NCBI RefSeq assembly: GCF_014635665.1
Contig: NZ_BMDG01000001.1
Location: forward strand, 124,001 to 188,000
DNA: 64,000 nucleotides
Source of the DNA: Isoptericola cucumis
GTDB taxonomy: Bacteria > Actinomycetota > Actinomycetes > Actinomycetales > Cellulomonadaceae
Direction: 5' to 3'
This document shows, one piece after another, positions 55,361 through 63,733 of the stretch (positions are counted from its first letter, which is position 1; each line of letters begins with the position of its first letter). A model generated the notes under the pieces. That model did not search any database. It was given only the letters and a program-made list of their open reading frames with translations, and was not told the origin of the DNA. A program made the translations under genes and the position numbers.

Positions 55361-57432
55361 CGGGCGCCTCCGATCGCGCTGGGCTCGGCGCCGGCCGGCG
55401 CCGCGTACCCCGTCTCGAGCTCGGGGGTGCCGGGGGCGACCGCCACGAGATGGTGGGAGTGCCCCGGCACGGCGCGCAGCACGGGCCGCACGTCCGACCG
55501 GCGGTCGCCGCGCGAGGACCGGGCGGCGAAGCGGTCGCCGGCCGGGAAGTCGCGCGGCGACGGCACGGTGCCGGGGATCTGGTGCAGGCGGGTCGAGCGC
55601 GACTCGATGGACAGCACCGAGCCGAGCAGCCCCTGGGTGTACTCGTGCCGCGGGTCGAGCAGCAGCTCGCGCGTCGTGGCCTGCTCGACCACCTGGCCGG
55701 CGTACATGACGGTGACGCGGTGGGCGATCTCGGCGACGAGCGCGAGGTCGTGGCTCACGAACACCATCGCGAAGCCGAGCTTGGCGCGCAGCTCCTCGAG
55801 CAGCTCGACGACCTGGGCCTGCACGGTCACGTCGAGTGCGGTGGTCGGTTCGTCCGCGATGACGAGCTTGGGGTCGCGGGTGAGGGCCATCGCGATGAGC
55901 ACCCGCTGCCGCTGCCCGCCGGACAGCTCGTGCGGGTAGCTCCTGAGCGTGCGCTCCGGGTCGAGCCCCACGAGCTCGAGCAGCTCGTGGGCGGTGCGGG
56001 TGCCGCCCCGGCGCGTCAGCTGCTTCATCTGGGCCCGCACCAGCATCGACGGGTTGAGCGAGCTCAGCGCGTCCTGGTAGATCATCGCGATCTCGGTGCC
56101 GCGCAGCGACGCGCGCTCCCGGTCCCCCATGGCGAGCAGGTCGCGGCCGCCGTAGCGGATCTCGCCGCTGATCTGCGCGGACCCCCCGAGCAGCCCCATG
56201 ATCGCGAGCGAGGTGATCGACTTGCCGCAGCCGGACTCGCCGACGAGCGCCATGGTCTCGCCCGGGCGGACGGAGAACGACACGTCGTCGACGACGGCGA
56301 CGTCACCGTGGCGCGCGGGGAACCGGATGGACAGGTTCCGCACCTCGAGCAGGGGCTCGGCGTCCGGGACGTCGTCGTGCCGGTCGGCGCGGCCCGTCTC
56401 GGCGGCGCGCAGGGTCGCGAGGCGGTCGGCGAGCGGCACCTCCGGCTCGACGTGCTCGAGGTCCGGGTCGACGTCGGCGACGGTCGTCGCGGCGTCGGCC
56501 GCCGCGGCGGCCTCCCGGGCGGCCGAGGCCTCGGCGGCCGGGGCGTCCTGCGCGTCGTCGGTGCGGGCGCTCCGGACGGCCCCGCGGGGGGCGGCGACCA
56601 TCGCGTCGGTCATGCCCTCGGAGAGCACGTTGAGCGCGAGCACCGTGACCATGATCAGCAGCCCGGGGAAGAAGGTCGCCCACCAGTAGCCGCCCATGAC
56701 CAGGTCGCGGCCGTCGGAGATGACGTTGCCCCACGACGGCTGCGGCGGCTGGACGCCGGCCTGGATGAAGGACAGCGACGCCTCGAGGATGATCGCGTCG
56801 GCGACGAGCACGGTGGTGAAGACGAGCACCGGGGCGATGCAGTTGCGCATCACGTGCTTGGCGAGGATCCAGGAGGTGCGCGCACCCATGACGCGGGTGG
56901 CGGAGACGTAGTCCTCGCCGTACTGGTCGAGGATGTTCGCGCGGACCACCCGGGTGAGCTGGGGCGTGTACAGGAACGCGATCGTCAGCACCAGGACCGG
57001 CAGGGACCGCCCGAACACGGTCACGAAGACGGCCGCGAGCGCGATGCCGGGGAACGACATGACGACGTCCAGGACGCGCATGAGCGTCTCGGCGACGTAC
57101 TTGTTCGCGGTCGCCGTGACCGCCCCGAGCACGCCGGCCGCCACGAGGGCCACCCCGGTGGCGCCGATGCCGATGACGAGCGAGTACCGCGCACCGTAGA
57201 CGAGGCGGGAGTAGATGTCGCGGCCCTGGCGGTCGGTGCCGAACCAGTGGTCCCCGCTGGGGGGCTGCACCGGCGTGCCCGACGCCAGCGGGTCGTCGGC
57301 GGTCACCAGCGGCGCGAAGACCGCGGCCAGCGCGACGAGGAGGACGACGGCGAGCGCGATCCTGGAGGCCACCGGCAGGGCGCGCAGGCGCAGCGCCGGC
57401 GCGGAGAGTCGTTCTGCGAGGTTGCGTCGCAC
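55357..57432 (-). CDS. siaG: Permease-ATPase fusion of sialic-acid ABC importer (SiaG type)
   Basis: A 691-residue fusion of two importer parts. Residues 1 to about 295 are a DppC-like permease (GDHWFGTDRQGRDIYSRLVY; ATRVMGARTSWILAKHVMRN as docking loop). A charged, alanine-rich linker follows to about 365. Then comes a DppD-like ATPase with Walker A GESGCGKS, signature LSGGQRQRVLIAMALTRDPK, Walker B VIADEPTTALDVT and FVSHDLALVAEIAH, and a 60-residue tail with the PGTVPSPRDFPAGDRFA segment of DppD proteins. DppC and DppD are normally separate; this fusion is known from SiaEFGI/Sat-type sialate importers. GTG 57432 starts one base after the siaF stop. Confidence 0.88.
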   Translation of the reverse strand: MRRNLAERLSAPALRLRALPVASRIALAVVLLVALAAVFAPLVTADDPLASGTPVQPPSGDHWFGTDRQGRDIYSRLVYGARYSLVIGIGATGVALVAAGVLGAVTATANKYVAETLMRVLDVVMSFPGIALAAVFVTVFGRSLPVLVLTIAFLYTPQLTRVVRANILDQYGEDYVSATRVMGARTSWILAKHVMRNCIAPVLVFTTVLVADAIILEASLSFIQAGVQPPQPSWGNVISDGRDLVMGGYWWATFFPGLLIMVTVLALNVLSEGMTDAMVAAPRGAVRSARTDDAQDAPAAEASAAREAAAAADAATTVADVDPDLEHVEPEVPLADRLATLRAAETGRADRHDDVPDAEPLLEVRNLSIRFPARHGDVAVVDDVSFSVRPGETMALVGESGCGKSITSLAIMGLLGGSAQISGEIRYGGRDLLAMGDRERASLRGTEIAMIYQDALSSLNPSMLVRAQMKQLTRRGGTRTAHELLELVGLDPERTLRSYPHELSGGQRQRVLIAMALTRDPKLVIADEPTTALDVTVQAQVVELLEELRAKLGFAMVFVSHDLALVAEIAHRVTVMYAGQVVEQATTRELLLDPRHEYTQGLLGSVLSIESRSTRLHQIPGTVPSPRDFPAGDRFAARSSRGDRRSDVRPVLRAVPGHSHHLVAVAPGTPELETGYAAPAGAEPSAIGGAR

Positions 57433-57433
57433 G

Positions 57434-58390
57434 TCACACCGTCCTGATCCGCGGGTTGACGAGCACGTAGAGCAGGTCGACCACGATGTTGATGAGCACG
57501 AAGGCGAGCGCCACGGTCAGGGTGACGCCCTGGACCAGGTTGGCCTGGTTGGAGGTGATGCCCTCCAGGATGAGGGTGCCCATCCCGGGCAGCGCGAAGA
57601 TGACCTCGATGACCACCGCGCCGCCGATGAGGTAGCCGACCCGCAGGCCGAGCACGGTGATCGGGGTGATCAGCGCGTTGCGCAGCACGTTGCGGCCGAC
57701 GACGACGCTGCGCGGCAGCCCGGCCCCGATGGCTGTCCGCACGTAGTCCTTGTCGAGCTCCTCGACCATGGACGTGCGGATCACCCGGGTCATCTGGCCG
57801 ACCACGGGCACGGCGAGCGCCACGGCGGGCAGGGCCATGCGGGCGAGGTAGCCGGCCGGGTCCTCGTCGAGGGCCGGGAGCGGCCCGCTGCCGGGCAGCA
57901 GGTCGAGCTGCAGCGTGAAGAGCTGGATGAACAGGACCGCGAGCCAGAACGACGGGGTGCCGAGCGACACGACCGAGACGACACGGATGACCTGGTCGGG
58001 CCACCGGTCGCGGTAGAGCGCGGCGACCACGCCGAACGCGAAGGCGAGGACCACGGCGATCGCGAGGCCGATGAAGGTCAGCGCGAGCGTGATGGGCAGC
58101 GCCTGGGCGACGGCGTCCCCGACGGGCAGCTGCCTCGCCGTGTACGTCCCGAGGTCACCCTGGACGAGGCCGCCCAGATAGTGCAGGAACTGGACGAGGA
58201 ACGGGTCGTTCAGGCCGTTCGCCTCGCGGTAGCTCTCCCGCGCCTCGAGGGACGAGCTCTCGCCGAGCGCGATGATCGCGGGGTCGACGGGCGAGAACGA
58301 CATCACGAGGAAGACGAGGAGGGTGATGCCCAGGATCATCACCGGGAGCTGGAGGAGACGGCGCGCGACCAGCCGCAGCAGGTTGCTCAC
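57434..58390 (-). CDS. siaF: Sialic-acid ABC importer permease (DppB/SiaF type)
   Basis: A 318-residue DppB-like permease with six membrane segments, beginning LLRLVARRLLQLPVMILGIT. Family marks are GLNDPFLVQFLHYLGGLVQG, RTSMVEELDKDYVRTAIGAG with GLPRSVVVGRNVLRNALITP as the docking loop, and the end DLLYVLVNPRIRTV. It forms the channel with the permease half of SiaG. GTG 58390 overlaps the binding-protein stop as GTGA. Confidence 0.9.
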   Translation of the reverse strand: MSNLLRLVARRLLQLPVMILGITLLVFLVMSFSPVDPAIIALGESSSLEARESYREANGLNDPFLVQFLHYLGGLVQGDLGTYTARQLPVGDAVAQALPITLALTFIGLAIAVVLAFAFGVVAALYRDRWPDQVIRVVSVVSLGTPSFWLAVLFIQLFTLQLDLLPGSGPLPALDEDPAGYLARMALPAVALAVPVVGQMTRVIRTSMVEELDKDYVRTAIGAGLPRSVVVGRNVLRNALITPITVLGLRVGYLIGGAVVIEVIFALPGMGTLILEGITSNQANLVQGVTLTVALAFVLINIVVDLLYVLVNPRIRTV

Positions 58391-59982
58391 GGCCCGACGG
58401 AGCCGACGTCGAGGAACGACAGGCCGGTCACCGGCAGCGGCTCGAACCCCTGGAGCTGGTCGGCGTCCCACGCGGTGGGCAGCTTGCGGTGGAACAGGGG
58501 GTAGAGCGGCACCTCGTCGGAGATCAGGTCGAAGGACTGCTTCCACGCCTCCTGCTGCTCGACGCCGCTGGTCTGCACGCCCTCGTCGAGCAGCTTCTGC
58601 AGCTCGGCGAACTTCGGGTCGTCGTCCCAGCGGTACCGGCGCTCGGACCAGACGTTGTCGCCGAACCACCAGCGCATGAGCAGGTCGGGGTCGTTGCCGA
58701 AGACCGACGGGTCGCCGGGCGCGACCATGACGTCGAACTTGCCCTCGTCGACCTTGGCGTACTGGCCGGCCGACTGGCCGACGTCGAGGGTGGTCGAGAT
58801 CCCGATCGCCTCGAGGTCCTCCTTGATGAGGGGCGCGACGTCGCCGACCCAGCCGGTGTCGGTGGTGGTGAGGTCGATCGACAGGTCGTCGACGCCGGCG
58901 TCGGCGAGCAGCTGCTTCGCCTTGTCGGGGTCGTAGGTGTAGACGGTCGAGGCCTCCTGGTAGTCCGGGTGGTCCTTCGGCAGGAAGCTCGTGGCCGCCT
59001 CGGCGTTGCCCAGCATGCCGGTCTCGATGATCTTGTCCATGTCCAGGGCGTAGAAGAACGCCTGGCGCACGCGCGGGTCGTCGAACGGCTTCTCGTCGGT
59101 GTTGAACATCATGAACAGCAGGCCGAAGGACTGCACCGACTCGACCGTGGCCTGGCTCTCGAGCGCCGGGACGTCGATGTACGGGACGTCCTCGATCGCG
59201 GAGACGGTGCCCGAGCTCTGCGCGGTGACGCGGGCGGCGGGATCGGCGAGGAGGTCCCACTCCAGGCCCGCGGCCTGCGCGGGTCGGGGGCCGGTGTAGT
59301 CGTCGAAGCGCTCGAAGGTGATCGCCTCGCCGGGCGTCGCCCCGGTGAGCTGGTACGGCCCGGTGCCGACGGGCAGCGAGTTGAACGCGTCGTAGTCGGA
59401 CTCGACGAGCTTCTCGGGCACGACCTTGACGGTCGACAGGCGCTCGGCCACGAGGCTGAACGGGTGCTTGAGCTCGATCGACACGGTGTCCTCGTCGACG
59501 GCGCTGACGGAGTCGACGAAGTCGACGAAGTCGGCGTAGATCGACGCGTTCTTCGGGTCCATCACGCGCTCGAAGCTGTAGACGACGTCGTCCGTGGTGA
59601 CGGGGCTGCCGTCGTGGAACACCGCGCCCTCGCGGAGGTCCACCTCGTAGTGCGTCTTGTCGATCTCCTCGGGCAGCTCGGCGCCGAGCGCGGCGTAGAC
59701 CTCGCGGCTCGCCGGGTCGATCTCGGTGAGTCCCTCGAAGACGTGCCAGTTGGCCGCTACGGTCACAGCACCGGTGGTCGTCATCGGGTCGAAGCCGCCC
59801 GAGAGGGAGTACGAGATGCCCGCCTTGATGACCGCGTCCTTGTCCACCTCGCCCGTGGCGCCGGCTCCCTGGGACGCGGTGCCGCCACCGCCGGAGCAGG
59901 CGGCGAGCGCCATGGCGGCGACGACTCCCGCGGCGACGGCGGCGACGCCGCGGCGGCGGGACGGACTGACATGAAGCCTCAT
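58387..59982 (-). CDS. siaE: Sialic-acid ABC importer binding lipoprotein (SBP family 5, SiaE type)
   Basis: A 531-residue oligopeptide-type binding protein. A signal with lipobox LAAC (Cys29) and a glycine linker precedes the family 5 fold (FDPMTTTGAVTVAANWHVFE; KTHYEVDLREGAVFHDGSPV; DDVVYSFERVMDPKNA; DDPRVRQAFFYALDMDKI). ATG 59982 follows AGGAG. It starts the sia-nan operon and diverges from a GntR gene with an inverted repeat between them. By family alone it might bind peptides; the operon makes sialic acid the likely ligand. Confidence 0.88.
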   Translation of the reverse strand: MRLHVSPSRRRGVAAVAAGVVAAMALAACSGGGGTASQGAGATGEVDKDAVIKAGISYSLSGGFDPMTTTGAVTVAANWHVFEGLTEIDPASREVYAALGAELPEEIDKTHYEVDLREGAVFHDGSPVTTDDVVYSFERVMDPKNASIYADFVDFVDSVSAVDEDTVSIELKHPFSLVAERLSTVKVVPEKLVESDYDAFNSLPVGTGPYQLTGATPGEAITFERFDDYTGPRPAQAAGLEWDLLADPAARVTAQSSGTVSAIEDVPYIDVPALESQATVESVQSFGLLFMMFNTDEKPFDDPRVRQAFFYALDMDKIIETGMLGNAEAATSFLPKDHPDYQEASTVYTYDPDKAKQLLADAGVDDLSIDLTTTDTGWVGDVAPLIKEDLEAIGISTTLDVGQSAGQYAKVDEGKFDVMVAPGDPSVFGNDPDLLMRWWFGDNVWSERRYRWDDDPKFAELQKLLDEGVQTSGVEQQEAWKQSFDLISDEVPLYPLFHRKLPTAWDADQLQGFEPLPVTGLSFLDVGSVGP

Positions 59983-60015
59983 TGGTTCTCCTGACAGTGA
60001 GAGCGGGACCGCGGA

Positions 60016-60039
60016 CAGACAGCGGATGTCTGATGTCTG
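60016..60039. promoter_or_regulatory. GntR (NanR-like) operator candidate
   Basis: CAGACA (60016-60021) and TGTCTG (60027-60032) form an inverted repeat with a five-base centre, and a second TGTCTG follows at 60034-60039. The cluster lies in the 102-base spacer between siaE and the GntR gene, so it could block both promoters. Confidence 0.55.
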
Positions 60040-60084
60040 ACGTTGTGTAGGCTGACACTAGGACCACGGATCGAAGGGGTCAAG

Positions 60085-60834
60085 ATGGCGACACCACTGC
60101 GCAGGAGCTTCACCACGCTCACGGTCGACACGACGCACACCGCGAGCGCGCCCCGACGGGCCACGACCGCCGACCGGATCAAGGACTTCATCCTGGGCGA
60201 GGGCCTACGGCCCGGCGACCCGCTCCCGACGGAGGCCGAGCTGTGCGGGCATCTCGGGGTCTCGCGGTCCAGCGTCCGGGAGGCGATCCGCACCCTGTCC
60301 ACGCTCGACATCGTCGAGGTGCGGCACGGCCACGGGACGTTCGTCGGCGACATGTCGCTCGACGCCCTGGTGGAGGCCCTCGTCTTCCGCGGCGTGCTGA
60401 GCCCCGGCGACGAGCTGCGCGCGCTGCGCGACGTCGTCGAGGTCCGCCAGGCGCTCGACAGCGCCATGGCCGCACGCATCGTCGCGAGCCTCGCGGGCAC
60501 GTCGAACCCCGAGCTGCACGCCCTCGTCGACGAGATGGTCGCGACCGCCGCCGAGGGACGCAGCTTCCCCAAGCAGGACCGCGCGTTCCACACCGCCCTG
60601 CTCGCCCGCCTCGACAACTCGCTCGTCGGCCAGCTCGTCGCCGCGTTCTGGGACGTGCACACCGCGGTCGTGCCCAAGCTGGGGCTCTCCGTCGCGGCCG
60701 ACCTGGACGCCACGGCCCGCGCGCACGGGCTGATGCTCGACGCCGCGGAGGCCGGGGACGTCGAGGCCTTCCAGGCGGCCGTCGTCGCGCACTACGAGCC
60801 GATCGACCGCGCTCTCGGCGTCACGACGGCGTAG
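60085..60834 (+). CDS. nanR: GntR-family (FadR subfamily) regulator of sialic-acid genes
   Basis: A 249-residue FadR-type GntR regulator. The winged helix is at about residues 30-95 (DRIKDFILGEGLRPGDPLPT; ELCGHLGVSRSSVREAIRTL; VRHGHGTFVGDMS), followed by an all-helical FCD effector domain with Asp/His residues for a metal (QDRAFHTALLARL; ARAHGLMLDAAEAGD). The start is ATG 60085 with GAAGGGG eight bases ahead; the longer frame from 60043 covers the operator region. It is divergent from the siaE operon and is the likely sialate-responsive repressor, as NanR is in C. glutamicum and E. coli; the symbol is by context. Confidence 0.85.
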   Translation: MATPLRRSFTTLTVDTTHTASAPRRATTADRIKDFILGEGLRPGDPLPTEAELCGHLGVSRSSVREAIRTLSTLDIVEVRHGHGTFVGDMSLDALVEALVFRGVLSPGDELRALRDVVEVRQALDSAMAARIVASLAGTSNPELHALVDEMVATAAEGRSFPKQDRAFHTALLARLDNSLVGQLVAAFWDVHTAVVPKLGLSVAADLDATARAHGLMLDAAEAGDVEAFQAAVVAHYEPIDRALGVTTA

Positions 60835-60860
60835 CCGCCGCCCCGGCCAGCCCGGGCGCG

Positions 60861-61871
60861 TCACCAGCGGTTGTGGACCTCCTCGGCCCAGCCGACCAGC
60901 CCGGCCAGCTCGACCCGGTCGCCGCCACCCGGCGGGGTGAACGACCCCGACCAGTGGCCGAAGCTCTGGTGGGTGGCGGAGGCGACGACGCCCAGGTCCG
61001 TCCGCGACCGCTTGTCGTAGAACGGGGTGAAGGTCGCGTCGAGCCCGCCGCCGGTCACGCGCCACGGGCGCCGCGGCGCCGCGAGGTCGTAGGTCCACGT
61101 CAGCTCGTCGGGCAGGTACGTGAGCCGCCCGTCGACGACGACCGCGTTCTCGGTCGACCCGGTGCCGACGGTCCAGCGCCCGCCCACCTGGAGCCCGACC
61201 ACGTGCCCGCCGGAGCGGCCCGAGCCGGCTCCCCAGTTCCACCGCACGTCGTACGGCCAGCGGCCGCGGCCGTGGTCCAGCACCGCCCACGACTCCCCGG
61301 CGGCCAGCTCGTGGGCCACCCCCGCCGTCGTGACCGTGCCCCGCGCCGGCCGGGCGACGTCCTTGACCGTGTACTGGAACCGGGTGTCGCTCCACGGCAC
61401 GACGACGGCGAGGCGCTCGTGGCCCGCGGGCAGCTCGGCGACGACGTCGAACGACGCGTCGGCGGTCCGCGCGCGCAGCCGGGTGCCGCCGGGCACCTCG
61501 TCGATCGCGACGTCGAGCCCCTTCGCACGGGCGCGGACGGGGCCGGCCCCGAGCGTGCCCGGCAGGGTCACCCCGCGCGCCGGCACGACGGTCGCGGAAG
61601 CGCCGAACGTCTCCTCGGTCGCCCGGTCGAGCACCCACACCTCGTGGACCGCGGCGTAGTCGATCGACGAGGCCGTGACGGCCAGCAGGTGCGTCGGCGT
61701 GACGACGCCCCAGTACTCCCACCGCTTGTTGCGGCCGAGGTACCGGCGCCCGTCGCGGGCGACGCCGTCGGTGTCGACCAGCGGGCCACGCGCCCAGCCG
61801 ACCGCGCGCCGGTCCAGGCGACCGTCGGGGCGGGTGAGCGGCACGCGCTCGGTGAGCTCGGGGAGCGTCAT
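60861..61871 (-). CDS. DUF2804 family protein
   Basis: A 336-residue protein I assign to the DUF2804 family; its biochemical role is unknown. It is soluble, without signal peptide or membrane segment, and rich in beta strands with many Trp, Gly and Asp. Conserved-looking parts are GRNKRWEYWGVVTPTHLLAV (about 47-66), the VLDHGRGRWPYDVRWNWGAG core (about 195-214) and TENAVVVDGRLTYLPDELTW. The N terminus ELTERVPLTRPDGRLDRRAV is typical. ATG 61871 overlaps the GH2 stop as ATGA, so it is made together with a glycosidase and an MFS porter, suggesting a role with the same glycoside. It is convergent to nanR with 26 bases between them. Confidence 0.78.
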   Translation of the reverse strand: MTLPELTERVPLTRPDGRLDRRAVGWARGPLVDTDGVARDGRRYLGRNKRWEYWGVVTPTHLLAVTASSIDYAAVHEVWVLDRATEETFGASATVVPARGVTLPGTLGAGPVRARAKGLDVAIDEVPGGTRLRARTADASFDVVAELPAGHERLAVVVPWSDTRFQYTVKDVARPARGTVTTAGVAHELAAGESWAVLDHGRGRWPYDVRWNWGAGSGRSGGHVVGLQVGGRWTVGTGSTENAVVVDGRLTYLPDELTWTYDLAAPRRPWRVTGGGLDATFTPFYDKRSRTDLGVVASATHQSFGHWSGSFTPPGGGDRVELAGLVGWAEEVHNRW

Positions 61872-63733
61872 GGGGTCCTCTCGGGTGCAGGGGCGGGCGC
61901 GGCGGCGGCCCGCAGCCGGTCGTTGATCTGTCGCATGACGTGCTCGGGCACCTTGACCACCCGGCGGTCGTACGTGACGAGGCCGTTCACCTCGTCCTCG
62001 ACGTCCGAGAGCTGGGTGTACACGGTGGCGGCGAGCCCGCGCCGGACCGCCGGGACGATCTCGCGGTCGTGCAGGCGGGCGACCGCACGGGCGAGCGTGC
62101 GCCGCGAGCGGTAGAGGCGGTAGCCGAACACCTTCCTCCCCCACGTGTGCCCCGGCTCCACCAGGCTGTACCCGCCGTACTCGGTGACGGCCAGCACCCG
62201 CCCGTCGCCGCCGCGGCGCCACCGTCGCGGCACCCGCACGGGCCGGAAGTACACGTGCAGGCTGCGCAGGTCGCCCGCGCCCTGGTCGTGCCAGCCGCTG
62301 GCGTGGTCGACGGGGCGGGACGGGTCCAGCCGCCGCACGAGGTCGGCCACCCGGGCGGCGTCGAACTGCCCCCACGCCTCGTTGAACGGCACCCACAGGG
62401 CGACCGACGGGACGTCGCGCAGGTGCTCGACCATCTCGCGCAGCTCGGCCTCGAACCGCTCCCGGCCCGCCGCGTCCTCGCGGCCGAACCGGTGGTGGCG
62501 GCGGTCGTCGAGCGCCGGGGCGCCGAGCACGGGGGCCGTGATCACCAGCGGGTGGTAGCGGCCGCCGCCGTTCACGGCGTCCTGCCACACGAGCATGCCG
62601 AGCCGGTCGCAGTGGTGGTACCAGCGCAGCGGCTCGACCTTGACGTGCTTGCGCAGCATGGTGAAGCCCATGGCGCGGGCGAGGCGGACGTCGGCCGCGA
62701 GCGCCTCGTCCGTCGGCGCGGTGTACCCGCCGTCGGGCCAGTAGCCCTGGTCCAGCAGGCCCACGGGCAGGTACGGCTCGCCGTTGAGCAGCAGCCGCGG
62801 GTGGCCGGCGGCGTCGCGCCCGACGCCGAACGACCGCAGCGCGACGTAGCTGGTCACGCGGTCGTCGCCGAGCGCCACCTCGACGTCGTACAGGAACGGG
62901 TCCTCGGGGCTCCACGGGCGCGGCGGCCCGTCCAGCACCAGCCGGGTGGGCGCGCCCACCGGCACCGGGGCCGCGGCGACGACCTGGCCGGCGGCGCGCA
63001 CCGTGACGTCCGCCGTCGCGCGGTCGTCGGCGTGCGCAGCCGTGACCGTCACCTCGACCTCCCCGGCGTCCAGGTCCGGGACGAGGCGGAGGCGGTCGAC
63101 GGCGACGCGGGGCAGGATCTCGAGCCACACCGTCTGCCAGATACCGGACTGCGGCGTGTACCAGATGCCGCCGCGCCGGCTCGACTGCTTGCCGCGCGCG
63201 AGCCACGACGTGTCGGTGACGTCGCGCACCGCCACGGTGACCTCGTGCTCGCCGGACCCGTCGCCGGCCCCCAGGGCGGCGGTGACGTCGAGCGAGAACG
63301 GCAGGTAGCCGCCCGAGTGGCCACCCACCTCGACGCCGTCGACGGCCACGCGGCACGACTGGTCGACCGCGCCGAGGTGCAGCAGCACGCGCTCGCCGGC
63401 CGCAAGGGGGCGCGGCAGGGTGAAGCGGCGCCGGTACCAGAGCGTCTCGTCCGGCCGCAGCGAGCGCCCGACCCCGGACAGCGGGGTCTCCGGCGAGAAC
63501 GGGACGACGATGCGGCCGTCCCAACGGTTCGGCGCGTCGAGGGGGTCGGCGACGGCGCACGGGTCGGCGGCGGCCGCGAGCGGCGTCACCGCGTACTGCC
63601 ACGGGCCGTTGAGGCTGCACCAGCCCGGGCGGACCAGCTGGGGCCGGGGATGCTCCGGCAGGGGCGCGTCGGCGTCGACCGCGTCGGTCCACGGCGTGGT
63701 GAGCACGGCGGGCGCCGTCGTCGCCGCGCTCAT
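61868..63733 (-). CDS. Short GH2 glycoside hydrolase
   Basis: A 621-residue glycoside hydrolase family 2 enzyme of the short, beta-glucuronidase-like architecture: jelly-roll (LNGPWQYAVTPLAAAADPCA; TLWYRRRFTLP), immunoglobulin-like domain (PWSPEDPFLYDVEVALGDDR) and catalytic barrel (LPVGLLDQGYWPDGGYTAPT; MGFTMLRKHVKVEPLRWYHH). The acid/base Glu is in LWVPFNEAWGQFD and the nucleophile Glu in VLAVTEYGGYS. It lacks the large C-terminal domains of LacZ, and there is no signal peptide. Beta-galactoside, glucuronide, mannoside or arabinoside activity cannot be told apart by eye. ATG 63733 overlaps the MFS stop, and its stop overlaps DUF2804, so porter, enzyme and DUF2804 form one unit. Confidence 0.87.
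   Translation of the reverse strand: MSAATTAPAVLTTPWTDAVDADAPLPEHPRPQLVRPGWCSLNGPWQYAVTPLAAAADPCAVADPLDAPNRWDGRIVVPFSPETPLSGVGRSLRPDETLWYRRRFTLPRPLAAGERVLLHLGAVDQSCRVAVDGVEVGGHSGGYLPFSLDVTAALGAGDGSGEHEVTVAVRDVTDTSWLARGKQSSRRGGIWYTPQSGIWQTVWLEILPRVAVDRLRLVPDLDAGEVEVTVTAAHADDRATADVTVRAAGQVVAAAPVPVGAPTRLVLDGPPRPWSPEDPFLYDVEVALGDDRVTSYVALRSFGVGRDAAGHPRLLLNGEPYLPVGLLDQGYWPDGGYTAPTDEALAADVRLARAMGFTMLRKHVKVEPLRWYHHCDRLGMLVWQDAVNGGGRYHPLVITAPVLGAPALDDRRHHRFGREDAAGRERFEAELREMVEHLRDVPSVALWVPFNEAWGQFDAARVADLVRRLDPSRPVDHASGWHDQGAGDLRSLHVYFRPVRVPRRWRRGGDGRVLAVTEYGGYSLVEPGHTWGRKVFGYRLYRSRRTLARAVARLHDREIVPAVRRGLAATVYTQLSDVEDEVNGLVTYDRRVVKVPEHVMRQINDRLRAAAAPAPAPERTP

Noticed and set aside
60843-60857. Short CCCGG/CCGGG stem between nanR and the DUF2804 gene
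   Set aside because: Only five base pairs in GC-rich DNA, which is expected by chance.
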